Shown: positions 24,235-33,058 of the stretch, in pieces
Position numbering within the stretch: position 1 is the stretch's first letter
Layout: each line of letters starts with the position of its first letter
Source: an uncultured Alphaproteobacteria bacterium
Lineage (GTDB): Bacteria; Pseudomonadota; Alphaproteobacteria; RF32; CAG-239
NCBI GenBank assembly: GCA_910577205.1
Contig: CAJTMA010000011.1
Span: 1-56,737 of the forward strand
DNA: 56,737 bases
Reading direction: 5' to 3'
The notes under the pieces: model-generated
The model's database searches: none
The model's input: the letters and a program-made list of their open reading frames with translations, nothing else
What the model was told of the DNA's origin: nothing
Made by a program: the position numbers and the translations under genes

Positions 24235-24936
24235 TTATTTAAGGCTGCATCCACTGCCGATAGCATTTAAGGTGCTGCACGTTGCATTGTAGGACGTACA
24301 GCAATAGGCTGCGCCATTACAAGTAATTGAATGGTATGGGCATACCTTTTGATCATTATCATTAAGCATATAACATCTAGCACCGAAATTGCTTCCGCTA
24401 TTTATTTGAGAACAAGAAGTAATACTTGCTGATGACGGACAGCAATAAGACTGGTTTTGACAATTTAAATAAGTGTAACCGGCTTGGCATTTTCCATCAT
24501 TAATGCTCCCTCCAAGTTTGCATTTTCCATTAAATAATATAAAACCATCTTTACAAACCAAACACAAACCCCGATCATCAGAATCACACGTTTTACACCC
24601 CAAATCATCACACGGCACCACTATTTGCCGTACACATACCGTGTTTCCAATTGGTTGAACTGTTACCAAGTCATAACCAACTTTACAGGTTTCACAAATA
24701 TCTGATTTCCCTGCTTCGCATTTCGTACAATTTTCAACATTACATTCGGTAGTTTTTTCCTTACACGCTGCTTTAGATAAATCCCAAGGGCATTTGAGGG
24801 CCGCGCCGGAACATTTTGCGGCATCCACAGTAAAGCCCAGCTCCTCACAACTTGGCGGCTGCACACAGGCAGCTTGAGCCATAAGAGAATAGGAAGTTGC
24901 ACAACAAAAGACAGAAACGAACAGAGACATTTTCAT
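24235..24936 (-). CDS. Secreted cysteine-rich protein sharing its 5' module with the gene at 40131
   Basis: 233 residues from the ATG at 24936. The signal peptide MKMSLFVSVFCCATSYSLMA is identical to that of the protein at 40131, and upstream DNA is nearly identical too. The mature part is cysteine-rich with EGF- or furin-like spacing (NCTKCEAGKSDICETCKVGYDL, GCKTCDSDDRGLCLVCKDGF) and ends in a second cysteine-rich block. It has no DUF1566 domain. It is probably disulfide-bonded and outside the cell or in the periplasm. The longer frame starting at 25005 is rejected because it begins within the promoter. Confidence 0.75.
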   Translation of the reverse strand: MKMSLFVSVFCCATSYSLMAQAACVQPPSCEELGFTVDAAKCSGAALKCPWDLSKAACKEKTTECNVENCTKCEAGKSDICETCKVGYDLVTVQPIGNTVCVRQIVVPCDDLGCKTCDSDDRGLCLVCKDGFILFNGKCKLGGSINDGKCQAGYTYLNCQNQSYCCPSSASITSCSQINSGSNFGARCYMLNDNDQKVCPYHSITCNGAAYCCTSYNATCSTLNAIGSGCSLK

Positions 24937-24976
24937 GGCACACCTCGTAGATATTACTAAATCAAAACCTGAATTC

Positions 24977-25005
24977 AGAATACCATACCAGTTGTTGTTT
25001 GTCAA
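24977..25005 (-). promoter_or_regulatory. Promoter of the cysteine-rich gene (duplicated module)
   Basis: TTGACA (25005-25000), 17-base spacer, TATTCT (24982-24977) on the minus strand. From the end of the spacer through the signal peptide, about 120 bases differ from 40080-40195 at only a handful of positions. Confidence 0.8.
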
Positions 25006-25109
25006 ACAATCGTGAGCGTGGCGTTTATTTTTGGCTAACCAAGATAGATAATCTTGATGGTATTATTTTTCTAATCCTCTTTTGAGAAGATAATATTCCA
25101 CAAAAAAAC

Positions 25110-25138
25110 ACAGCCGCACTCAAAACTTTTGCGGCTGT
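25110..25138 (-). terminator. Terminator of rsh
   Basis: ACAGCCGCA/TGCGGCTGT stem with an 11-base loop. On the minus strand it is followed by GTTTTTTTG, 50 bases after the rsh stop codon. Confidence 0.85.
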
Positions 25139-25189
25139 TTAATAATGACATTACTTTTACAAATGTCAGACTAACAGGAAAAACAAAAC

Positions 25190-27340
25190 TTACTGATTAG
25201 CACGCGCCACATACGACACAACTTTGCTTGCTTTCAACGCAGCAATAATATCTGTCAGATGTTTCAAATCTTTCACATCAATATCTATCAGCAATTCAAA
25301 ATAACTGACGGTTCGATACACAATGTTAAGATTAGAAATATTACCGTTATTCCGCGCCACAAGATTAGACAACTCAGCCAGTGACCCCGGTTCATTCGCC
25401 AGCATGACTTTCAAACGTCCGGTATGCATTTCATTGACGGCTTCTTCACCCCAGGCAATATCCAGCCAACGCTCGGGTTCATCCGCATATTTTTCCAAAG
25501 CCTTACAGTCAATCGTATGAACCGCCACCCCTTTTCCGGTCGTGACAATACCGACAATACGGTCACCGGGAAGCGGATGGCAGCAACCGGCAAAATGCAC
25601 CGCCATACCGGGAATAAGCCCCTTAATTTTCAAGGGTTCACTCTTGCGGTCTTTTTTAATAACCTTTTTAAAGCTCGGAACTTTAATGGATTTAACCACT
25701 TTCTCCAGCTTCGACTGCTTATAAGCGGGATAAACTGCTTTCAGAACATCCCAGCCGGTAACCAGACCTTCACCCACCTTGGCATAAACATCTTCGATTG
25801 ATTCGGCTTCAAAATTCTGCAAAACATTAACCAACGCTTTTTCAGAGAAATCAAGATTTTCCCCTTTGAACAAACGTTCCAGAATCTCCTGCCCCAGCGT
25901 AATAAACTGATCGCGTTTATGCGCCCGCACATAACGGCGAATAGCAGCTTTGGCTTTTCCGGTCACCACAAACCGCTCCCATTCCGTTGACGGATGCTGC
26001 GCCTTGGATGTCAAAATATCCACCTGATCGCCATTCTGCAAAACTGTCCGCAAAGGACGGATTTCACCATTAATTTTAGCGCCCACACAAGTATCGCCGA
26101 CAGAAGAATGCACCGCATATGCAAAATCTACCGGGGTGGAATTGACCGGCAAACCGATTAAATCGCCCTTGGGGGTAAAGCAAAACACCTGGTCATTATA
26201 CATTTCCAGCTTGGTATTTTCTAAAAACTCTTCCGGATTTGAAGCCTGCTCCAAAATCTCCAATAATTCGCGTATCCAACGATAATGCCGTCCCTCAGCT
26301 TTTTGTCCCTGCTTATAAGCCCAGTGCGCCGCCACGCCTTTTTCGCCGATTTCATGCATTTCTTCTGTGCGGATTTGAATTTCAATACGGGTATTTTCCG
26401 GCCCGATAACCCCAGTGTGGATAGATTGATAACCATTCGGTTTGGGCGTGGAAATATAGTCTTTAAAGCGCCGCGGCACCATATGATATTTGCTGTGCAC
26501 CACACCCAAAGCCTGATAACAGGTTGCAACATCTTCAACAATAATGCGGAAGGCCATAATATCTGACAATTGTTCAAAAGAAGCATTTTTCTGCTGCATC
26601 TTCCGCCAAATGGAATAAGGTGTTTTCTCGCGGCCGGAAATCGTCGCTTTAATCCCATATTCCGCCATATCTTTTTCTAACTGGGATATCACTTTCGGCA
26701 CAATATTGCTGCCCTGCTCCCGCAAGAAGTTCAAACGCGCCACGATTGAATCATGCGCATCCTTGTGCAACTCGGCAAAAGCGATTTCTTCCAACTCGCT
26801 TTTAACTTCCTGCATACCGATACGCTCAGCCAGCGGCGCATAAATATCAATTGTTTCTTTGGCTATGCGCGCCCGCTTTTCCGGCTTTTGCAAAAAATGA
26901 AGCGTCCGCATATTATGCAGGCGGTCAGCCAGCTTAATCAACAAAACGCGGATATCTTCCGACATCGCCAGCAACAGCTTGCGAAAATTCTCTGCCTGTT
27001 TATTATTGGCGGACTTCTGTTCAATCATCGCCAACTTAGTCAAACCATCCACCAGCTGCGCAACTTGCTCGCCAAACAGCGAACGAACTTCATCAATCGT
27101 GGTATCCGTATCTTCAACCGTATCATGCAGCAAACCGGCAATAATTGACGCGGAATCAAGTTTGAATTTCGTCAGGATACCGGCAACTTCTACCGGATGA
27201 GAATAATAAGGGTCGCCGGAAGCCCGAAGCTGCGCCCCGTGTTTTTTCATGGCAAAGACGTAAGCCCGGTTAAGCGCGTCCTCGTCCGCATCTGGGTCAT
27301 AAGATTTAACTAAATCTACTAATTCATATTGTCTTAACAT
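25190..27340 (-). CDS. rsh: Bifunctional (p)ppGpp synthetase/hydrolase (RelA/SpoT homologue)
   Basis: Makes and degrades the stringent-response alarmones pppGpp and ppGpp in the cytoplasm. The order is: HD hydrolase domain (YSHPVEVAGIL, LLHDTVEDTD; about residues 25-180); synthetase domain (RRFKDYISTPKPNGYQSIHT; about 235-345); TGS domain (FCFTPKGDLIGLPVNSTPVDFAYAVHSSVGD); helical region; C-terminal ACT domain (about 640-716). Intact HD and synthetase motifs mark it as bifunctional, as expected for the single long Rsh of alphaproteobacteria. Length 716 is typical. It lies downstream of rpoZ, with its own promoter at 27384-27411. Confidence 0.96.
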   Translation of the reverse strand: MLRQYELVDLVKSYDPDADEDALNRAYVFAMKKHGAQLRASGDPYYSHPVEVAGILTKFKLDSASIIAGLLHDTVEDTDTTIDEVRSLFGEQVAQLVDGLTKLAMIEQKSANNKQAENFRKLLLAMSEDIRVLLIKLADRLHNMRTLHFLQKPEKRARIAKETIDIYAPLAERIGMQEVKSELEEIAFAELHKDAHDSIVARLNFLREQGSNIVPKVISQLEKDMAEYGIKATISGREKTPYSIWRKMQQKNASFEQLSDIMAFRIIVEDVATCYQALGVVHSKYHMVPRRFKDYISTPKPNGYQSIHTGVIGPENTRIEIQIRTEEMHEIGEKGVAAHWAYKQGQKAEGRHYRWIRELLEILEQASNPEEFLENTKLEMYNDQVFCFTPKGDLIGLPVNSTPVDFAYAVHSSVGDTCVGAKINGEIRPLRTVLQNGDQVDILTSKAQHPSTEWERFVVTGKAKAAIRRYVRAHKRDQFITLGQEILERLFKGENLDFSEKALVNVLQNFEAESIEDVYAKVGEGLVTGWDVLKAVYPAYKQSKLEKVVKSIKVPSFKKVIKKDRKSEPLKIKGLIPGMAVHFAGCCHPLPGDRIVGIVTTGKGVAVHTIDCKALEKYADEPERWLDIAWGEEAVNEMHTGRLKVMLANEPGSLAELSNLVARNNGNISNLNIVYRTVSYFELLIDIDVKDLKHLTDIIAALKASKVVSYVARANQ

Positions 27341-27383
27341 CTTTACCTGTAATCAAAAAGTTACTATATTCCACAGTAATAAT

Positions 27384-27411
27384 ACTATACCTATAAAGTC
27401 ATAACCTACAA
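27384..27411 (-). promoter_or_regulatory. Promoter of rsh
   Basis: Minus strand TTGTAG (27411-27406), 16-base spacer, TATAGT (27389-27384), about 45 bases before the rsh start. Confidence 0.55.
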
Positions 27412-27463
27412 CATAAAATTTAAAAATTACTTTAAACCGGACTGATTTTACTTTTAGCACAAA

Positions 27464-27491
27464 AAAATTCCCCGCAGATGCGGGGAATTTT
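27464..27491 (-). terminator. Terminator of rpoZ
   Basis: A 13-bp perfect stem (AAAATTCCCCGCA with TGCGGGGAATTTT) with a two-base spacer, followed on the minus strand by TTTG. It separates rpoZ from rsh, so the two are transcribed at least partly independently. Confidence 0.85.
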
Positions 27492-27514
27492 CAAAACTAT
27501 AAGAATGCGGCAGA

Positions 27515-28000
27515 CTATTCTTCGTCGTCGAAACCATCTCCAAAATCATCGCCCATATCAAAGCCGTCACCTAAACCGTCATCATCATCCAAAGACAAAT
27601 CGGCATCAGCGTCTGCGGCATCCAAATCCAGAACATCATCGTCATCGCTGTGAACCTGCATTGCTTCAGAGATTTCACTGTCAAGCAACACATCAGAAAA
27701 CTGCTCATCCAAATCAGCCAATTCTTTTTCAGCTGCCAGAATTTCCATTTCTTCTTCTTCCGGTTCCTCAACTTCAACATATCTCTGCAATCCCATAACC
27801 AAAGATTTCTGCAGTTCTTCAATGCTGACTGTTTCATCGGCAATTTCACGCAAAGCAACAACCGAATTTTTATCATTATCGCGGGCAACCGTCAACGGCG
27901 CACCTGCAGCCAAATCTTTGGCGCGCTGGGTCGCCACCATCAGCAGCTCATAGCGGTTGGGAATTTTATCAACGCAATCTTCAACAGTTACACGTGCCAT
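27515..28000 (-). CDS. rpoZ: RNA polymerase omega subunit with long acidic C-terminal tail
   Basis: Small subunit that chaperones the beta' subunit. The N-terminal 60 residues are canonical (MARVTVEDCVDKIPNRYELLMVATQRAKDLA). After about residue 75 follows a tail of some 85 residues composed mainly of aspartate and glutamate, ending GDDFGDGFDDEE. Alphaproteobacterial omega proteins are often 110-130 residues with a mildly acidic tail; at 161 this one is long and extreme. The neighbouring rsh gene is the usual partner. The tail could contact basic partners or mimic nucleic acid, which is speculation. Confidence 0.93.
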   Translation of the reverse strand: MARVTVEDCVDKIPNRYELLMVATQRAKDLAAGAPLTVARDNDKNSVVALREIADETVSIEELQKSLVMGLQRYVEVEEPEEEEMEILAAEKELADLDEQFSDVLLDSEISEAMQVHSDDDDVLDLDAADADADLSLDDDDGLGDGFDMGDDFGDGFDDEE

Positions 28001-28095
28001 TTTCTTTATTTTCCTATAAAATTAAACGCTGTTTTTTAGTCTTATACAAATTATCAAACGGAAATGCAATAACAAAATGCAAAAAAACGTGCCGG

Positions 28096-29364
28096 CTAGT
28101 TCAAAACAGTTACCGGCTGCCCCAAAATCCGGTACTTTCCGGCTTCAAATTCTTTTTTCAGCATATCGCGTTTTTTTCTGACTTCCAGAATATCATTAAG
28201 CGGCGCTTTATACATTTCAATCAGAGTCTGCATGGCCTCAAACTGCATCTTGGCATTGCGTGAGTTCAGGCTCTCTTCGATATACTGGTTATAAACGCCG
28301 TTTTGATAAGCCTTCAGACTTGCCAAAGTTGAACTGCGCAGCCTGCCCATCCGATAGGCTTTAATGGTTTTGTCACAGGTATAAGCCCAGCTTTCAGGAG
28401 AAAATCCCTCACCGCCGACAGCCATCCGCAACTGCAGTTCCATCCCGGCCAAACGCAGCTTCTGCACCAAACGTTGACAGGGATTAACCAAATCTTTCTG
28501 CATATTGACAGTCAGCGCCTGCCCGTTTTCCTGCTCCCACAAATCAAGAAAAGCGCCGGCGCTGTAAATTCTGGCTTTTGTCGGCGTATCGGGTGCAATC
28601 TGCCTGATTTTCGGCAATGTTCGGGCAAAAGCGGCAACATCTGCGCCTGTCAAAGGGCTGTTAATGTCAGGGTTAATCGTCCGCAAATCGCTAGCGCCGG
28701 TTTTAACCTCAGGCTTAGCACCGGGCACAAAATCATCAGCCGGAACAATTTCTTTGATTTTGGCATAGAGATCATCATTATATTCCACTTTCGGAGAAGC
28801 CTTGCGCTTAACCGGCCGCTCAACATCTCTGCGGTTCTCAGGCCAAATTTCCGGCATAAGCAGATAATAAAGATACGGGGATAAAAACTCCAAATCTTCA
28901 ATATCTGCCAATTGCGGCGCAATTCTTGTCGGAAACTTATTCTTGGTTTCTTTAATACCGGGCATATTCAACACTTTTTCAGGCATATTCGGCACTGTGT
29001 GCAAATAAGGCCCGACATATTGATAATATTCCGGAGGCATAACCGACAGCATATCCATCAATTCATCTTCATGTTCGTTTTTCAGCCTTTTTTCAGTGCC
29101 GCCATAAGACGTAATTGTCATCCGGAACAAACTGTCAAACAAATTGCCGATATCCCAATGATAATCATATCTCCGATTATAGCGGGCATATTTTTCCGCA
29201 TACTTCTGACGCAATTCTTCAAACTTAGGCAGCGGCGTGCCCATATCAACCTTAAAATAACGGGCATAATCTGCCGGAGCGGCTTTCACAACCGCTGCCT
29301 TAAAGCTGAAAGCCGACAGGCAGCCTAACACTGCCGCCGCAAAACAAGTCTTAGTTATCCGCAC
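28096..29364 (-). CDS. Exported protein of unknown function, coupled to a DUF4139 gene
   Basis: 422 residues with a signal peptide (about 1-28, ending KAAPADYAR). The mature part is mixed, with tyrosine/proline-rich stretches (PPEYYQYVGPYLHTVPNMPEKVLNMPG) and a helical C-terminal half with three cysteines. I do not recognise the family. Its start codon lies 14 bases inside the end of the upstream DUF4139 gene, so the two are co-translated and probably act together in the periplasm or envelope. Confidence 0.7.
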   Translation of the reverse strand: MRITKTCFAAAVLGCLSAFSFKAAVVKAAPADYARYFKVDMGTPLPKFEELRQKYAEKYARYNRRYDYHWDIGNLFDSLFRMTITSYGGTEKRLKNEHEDELMDMLSVMPPEYYQYVGPYLHTVPNMPEKVLNMPGIKETKNKFPTRIAPQLADIEDLEFLSPYLYYLLMPEIWPENRRDVERPVKRKASPKVEYNDDLYAKIKEIVPADDFVPGAKPEVKTGASDLRTINPDINSPLTGADVAAFARTLPKIRQIAPDTPTKARIYSAGAFLDLWEQENGQALTVNMQKDLVNPCQRLVQKLRLAGMELQLRMAVGGEGFSPESWAYTCDKTIKAYRMGRLRSSTLASLKAYQNGVYNQYIEESLNSRNAKMQFEAMQTLIEMYKAPLNDILEVRKKRDMLKKEFEAGKYRILGQPVTVLN

Positions 29365-30796
29365 CAGTCAAACGAACCTTAAAAGTTAACACAGCCTGCC
29401 CTTTTGCCGGAATCTCAACCTTCCAGGCAGCCAAAGAAGCGTTTTTCTTCTCATGCTTCGCACTTTCGCTCAGAATTTCCCAGCTTGTATTAAAGCTCTG
29501 CTCAAAGACGACTGTTTCTGCCTTGTCTTTAGAGTTGTTAAACTTGATTTCAACATCAGCCTCAGACATATTCTCGGCAATAGTTTTAATTCCGGTTACT
29601 TTACCCTTAGCGGTCAAATCAAATGACTGTCCGATTTTCAGTTCGGCATCATCACCGACAGCCAGCTGATTCAAGCTGCTTTCGCCCAGAAACTGCATTT
29701 GCCCGCCCTTGTCGGCTTCATAGAAGCGAACCACACCTTTGGGCAGCGGCTGACCTAACTGTGACGCAGCCGTATTGTTAATCTTAAACACAACTTCCGG
29801 ATTCTGACGATTAAACTCGCTATCGCGCATTTTCAGCCAGAAATAAAGCGGAGAATTTAAACGGTATTCCCGGGAATACTTAACATTCTCTTTGCTCATC
29901 AAAGCCACTTGCTTCGACTGCTGATTGGTAATCGTCGTTTTAAAAGGTAAGGTATAGATGTAATAATCAGCCAAAGCCTCTTGCGCCGGTGCTCCCGCGG
30001 CAGAATCCATCACTCCCATTTCGGCATTGCGCATAGCTTTGGCGGCAAACAGCATCGGTCGAACCTGCGGCCGGCTGACAACATTCACGTCCCCGGCAAC
30101 CAGCTGAACTTGAGCATTTTTATAATCCGTCCCCGATTCGTTGTTCAGCGTAATCCACCCGTTAAGATTCAGATTATCCTCTCCGGTAATTTCTGCCACA
30201 TAATCGGCTTTCCAGCTGATACCTCGTGTCAGGTAGGCCAATTCCAGCTTGTTATTGCCTGCTGCCCGAGCATCCAACTCAGCAGTCATGGTCGGACGGG
30301 AAGTTAAATTTTCCGGCAGGCTGTCAAAAATCAACCGCCCCGGAAAATGTGTTTCAATCCCGTAACTGAACTGCAAAATCGGATTACCGTAATTGCTGTC
30401 CAAAATTTTCGCTTCATCAAAAGAGGTTGTGCCGGTTTTTTCGTTATACAAAGCCGTCTTCACCGTTTTACCGACGGATTCGTTAATAATATTAATCGGG
30501 GTCAGCAAATTGTAATTATAATTTTGCTCAATGACTTTAATTCCGTTTCCGACCAGCATTGCCGTTTCAGGCATAATCTTTTCCGCCACGCCCTTGAACG
30601 CCACGGAATTTCTTCCGGCAGCCAGTTCTGCCGTACGGCTGTCACGGACAAAAGCCAAATCATTATTGTAAATGCTCACCGCCACCTGCGAATTATCCGT
30701 ATTGTCTAAAATGATTCCTTTGGTTTCAGCTGCCGCAGTCCCGGCCAGCCCGGCCACCCCCGCAGCCAACAACAGATTAAATGCAGAATTCGTCAT
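29351..30796 (-). CDS. DUF4139 (mucoidy-inhibitor-A-like) exported protein
   Basis: 481 residues from the ATG at 30796, which follows AAGAGGTG. Signal peptide (about 1-23, ending GTAAAE), then a beta-rich protein with the DUF4139 features VSIYNNDLAFVRDSRTAEL at the start, LAYLTRGISWKADYVAEI in the centre, LNNESGTDYKNAQVQLVAGDVN, and a C-terminal domain ending in VLTFKVRLTG. Proteins of this family are found in many envelopes without a firm biochemical role. It is first in a two-gene operon with the unknown exported protein downstream. Confidence 0.8.
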   Translation of the reverse strand: MTNSAFNLLLAAGVAGLAGTAAAETKGIILDNTDNSQVAVSIYNNDLAFVRDSRTAELAAGRNSVAFKGVAEKIMPETAMLVGNGIKVIEQNYNYNLLTPINIINESVGKTVKTALYNEKTGTTSFDEAKILDSNYGNPILQFSYGIETHFPGRLIFDSLPENLTSRPTMTAELDARAAGNNKLELAYLTRGISWKADYVAEITGEDNLNLNGWITLNNESGTDYKNAQVQLVAGDVNVVSRPQVRPMLFAAKAMRNAEMGVMDSAAGAPAQEALADYYIYTLPFKTTITNQQSKQVALMSKENVKYSREYRLNSPLYFWLKMRDSEFNRQNPEVVFKINNTAASQLGQPLPKGVVRFYEADKGGQMQFLGESSLNQLAVGDDAELKIGQSFDLTAKGKVTGIKTIAENMSEADVEIKFNNSKDKAETVVFEQSFNTSWEILSESAKHEKKNASLAAWKVEIPAKGQAVLTFKVRLTGADN

Positions 30797-30955
30797 TTTC
30801 ACCTCTTTTTTAATAATTTCACTGCGGTTAATATAGTCCATAAAAACACAAAAAAAAAGTGATAAATTGAGATTATTGCTAGACTCGGGAACAATATTCT
30901 CTTAATATCAGGCTAACTAGACAATTTTACCGGCCAATTTTTAAGGAGATTAATC

Positions 30956-31486
30956 ATGGCGTGGACAGAGCAAATGGTCGAAGACCTGAAAAAAATGTGG
31001 GACGAAGGGCTGACTACCGGAGAAATCGGCAAACGTTTGGGCGTTTCCAAAAACTCCATCGTCGGCAAAGTTCACCGCTTGCAGTTAGTTGCCCGCCCCT
31101 CGCCGATTAAAAAGAAAGACGAAACGGAAGAAACTGCTCCTGCCGCCCCGGCAAAAGCTCCCAAAACCGTTAAAACGGAAGCTGCGGCTGCAAAAGAAAG
31201 CAAGCCCGCTGTCAAAGCCAAAGAAGAACCGGAAATACCGGTAACACCGCAACCGAAAGCTCATCAGGAGCGGATTGAAACCATCCGTAATTCTATCCAT
31301 GTCGAACACCCGAAAGGCAAACACAAAACCTCTCTGACCGACCTGGATAACCACACTTGCCGCTGGCCGGTAGGCGACCCCAAAGACGAAAACTTCCACT
31401 TCTGCGGACGCAAAATCAAAATCGGACAGACTTATTGCGAAGAACACGCCGCAATTGCTTATGTTAAAGCAACCGGAAAAAAATAG
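30956..31486 (+). CDS. gcrA: GcrA-type cell-cycle transcription regulator
   Basis: GcrA binds sigma-70 RNA polymerase and activates promoters carrying methylated GANTC sites, a regulator found in alphaproteobacteria. The N-terminal helix-turn-helix (WTEQMVEDLKKMWDEGLTTGEIGKRLGVSKNSIVGKVHRL) and the C-terminal sigma-interacting module with conserved cysteines and histidines (NHTCRWPVGDPKDENFHFCGR, YCEEHAAIAY) are both clear. An alanine/lysine/proline linker joins them. A strong AAGGAG stands eight bases before the ATG. It lies ahead of motA but about 70 bp apart. Confidence 0.95.
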   Translation: MAWTEQMVEDLKKMWDEGLTTGEIGKRLGVSKNSIVGKVHRLQLVARPSPIKKKDETEETAPAAPAKAPKTVKTEAAAAKESKPAVKAKEEPEIPVTPQPKAHQERIETIRNSIHVEHPKGKHKTSLTDLDNHTCRWPVGDPKDENFHFCGRKIKIGQTYCEEHAAIAYVKATGKK

Positions 31487-31558
31487 ACTTTGCAAATTAT
31501 TAACCAATTATGTGCTAAATTAGTTTAAGTTTCAGTCAAATTTAGAGGATTCAAGAAA

Positions 31559-32371
31559 ATGTCTATGGGGAGTCTGTTAGCCTTTATTGCCGGCTTTATG
31601 GTTGTTATCGGGTCGATTGTTTCGGCTACTGACCGGCCGTCAATGTTTATCGACATCCCTTCAATGATTGTTGTGGTCGGCGGTACTTTGGTTGCCTCAT
31701 TCATTTCATATGAAGCCAAAACTGCAATGGCCGGACTTAAACTGGCTCTCAGCACTTTTAAAAAGCACAAAGATTCCGAAAATTCGCTCAAAGACGAAGT
31801 CGGACGCATTGTCCGCTGGGCATACATTATTCAAAAAAATGGTTTGCAAGGCTTGGAAAATGAAGTCACTGACGACCTGCGCCAAAACAACCCGTTTTTG
31901 GCTTACGGTGCAGACTTGGTTGTCACAGGTTACACCGGCGCTGAAATTAAGCAAATTCTTGAGCATATGCTTGATTCTCAGGCCGAACGCAATAAACGTA
32001 TCAGTGATGTTTTAATGAAGCTGGGCGGCGACGCGCCGGCATTCGGTATGCTCGGAACACTTATCGGTTTGGTTATCATGCTTGGCAACATGGGCGGCGA
32101 TCCGTCAGCCATCGGCCCGAGCATGGCCGTCACGTTGATTACCACTTTTTACGGCATTATTTTGGCACGTATTATGTTTATCCCTATGGCTACTAAAGCC
32201 TCAGCCCGTAATGATGTAACGCTTTTCAAAAACAGCCTTCAGATGGAAGGCCTGGTTCTTTTGGCTGAACGTAAAAGTCCACGCTATATTCAGGATAAAA
32301 TCAACTCCTTTGTTGACACGAAAGAACAGTTCCTTATCGACCGCGATATGAACAACTCGTCGGCACAATAA
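31559..32371 (+). CDS. motA: Flagellar motor stator protein MotA/PomA
   Basis: Membrane stator subunit that, with MotB, converts ion flow into flagellar rotation. Four membrane helices can be seen (about residues 5-25, 33-50, 150-170, 185-205). The conserved segments DAPAFGMLGTLIGLVIMLGNMGGD and AVTLITTFYGIILARIMFIPMATK are the MotA/PomA signature. Length (270) and the N-terminus are closer to PomA-like, lateral-type stators. motB follows after 18 bp. Confidence 0.93.
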   Translation: MSMGSLLAFIAGFMVVIGSIVSATDRPSMFIDIPSMIVVVGGTLVASFISYEAKTAMAGLKLALSTFKKHKDSENSLKDEVGRIVRWAYIIQKNGLQGLENEVTDDLRQNNPFLAYGADLVVTGYTGAEIKQILEHMLDSQAERNKRISDVLMKLGGDAPAFGMLGTLIGLVIMLGNMGGDPSAIGPSMAVTLITTFYGIILARIMFIPMATKASARNDVTLFKNSLQMEGLVLLAERKSPRYIQDKINSFVDTKEQFLIDRDMNNSSAQ

Positions 32372-32389
32372 TTGCACTGAGGATTTGGG

Positions 32390-33049
32390 ATGAAAAAGAA
32401 AGAATCACAAAAACCTGATGAAGACTGGATGTCAACCTATGGTGACATGGTCACATTGTTGTTGTGCTTTTTCGTCATGATGTTAGCCGCCTCCAAACCT
32501 GATGCTGCCAAATATGAACAAATCCAGGCAGGATTAAACGAAGGTGTCGGCAAACAGGAAAATCAGCCCCGCCCGATTGAAATGATGATGTTCGAATTAA
32601 GCGACGATATCCAATCCATGGATGTTGAAGACGAAGTTGCCTTGGGCACAGACGCGCAAGGAATTGTGCTTGAATTTGAAGGCGACACTCTCTTTGATTA
32701 TGGTTCAGCAGAAATAAAGAAAGAAGCCTTGCCCACACTTAAACGTATTGCCGCAACTTTGCAGTCCCAACGTTATGAAAAATTTATTTTCAGCATTGAA
32801 GGGCATACCAGCGACGAGCAGTTCTCCAGCGACAAATATCCTTCTAACTGGGAGCTGTCGTCAGCGCGCGCATCCGCAGTAGCCAGATTTCTGGAAAGCC
32901 GAGGCATTAGCCGCGTCCGTTTGAGAACATCCGGTTTATATGACGTATCTCCGAAATATCCCAACCGCGACCCGTTCGGCGAACCAATTCCGCAAAACCG
33001 GATTAAGAACCGCCGCGTTGTCATCCACGTTGAACCATCATATAAATAA
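32390..33049 (+). CDS. motB: Flagellar motor stator protein MotB/PomB
   Basis: Stator subunit anchored to peptidoglycan. A single N-terminal membrane helix carries the ion-binding aspartate (D19 in DWMSTYGDMVTLLLCFFVMM). An OmpA-type peptidoglycan-binding domain covers about residues 90-215 (FSIEGHTSDEQFSSDKYPSNWELSSARASAVARF ... QNRIKNRRVVIHV; shown here in part as recognisable motifs). Length 219 is on the short side for MotB. Whether H+ or Na+ drives it cannot be told from the sequence. Downstream is a convergent phosphatase gene only 9 bp away. Confidence 0.92.
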   Translation: MKKKESQKPDEDWMSTYGDMVTLLLCFFVMMLAASKPDAAKYEQIQAGLNEGVGKQENQPRPIEMMMFELSDDIQSMDVEDEVALGTDAQGIVLEFEGDTLFDYGSAEIKKEALPTLKRIAATLQSQRYEKFIFSIEGHTSDEQFSSDKYPSNWELSSARASAVARFLESRGISRVRLRTSGLYDVSPKYPNRDPFGEPIPQNRIKNRRVVIHVEPSYK

Positions 33050-33058
33050 GAAGCAAGT

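Noticed and set aside
20500..24300. Whole island as an assembly chimera
   Set aside because: It cannot be excluded without reads, but alphaproteobacterial genes with the expected order lie on both sides, so two independent misjoins would be required. Kept as horizontal transfer with this caveat.
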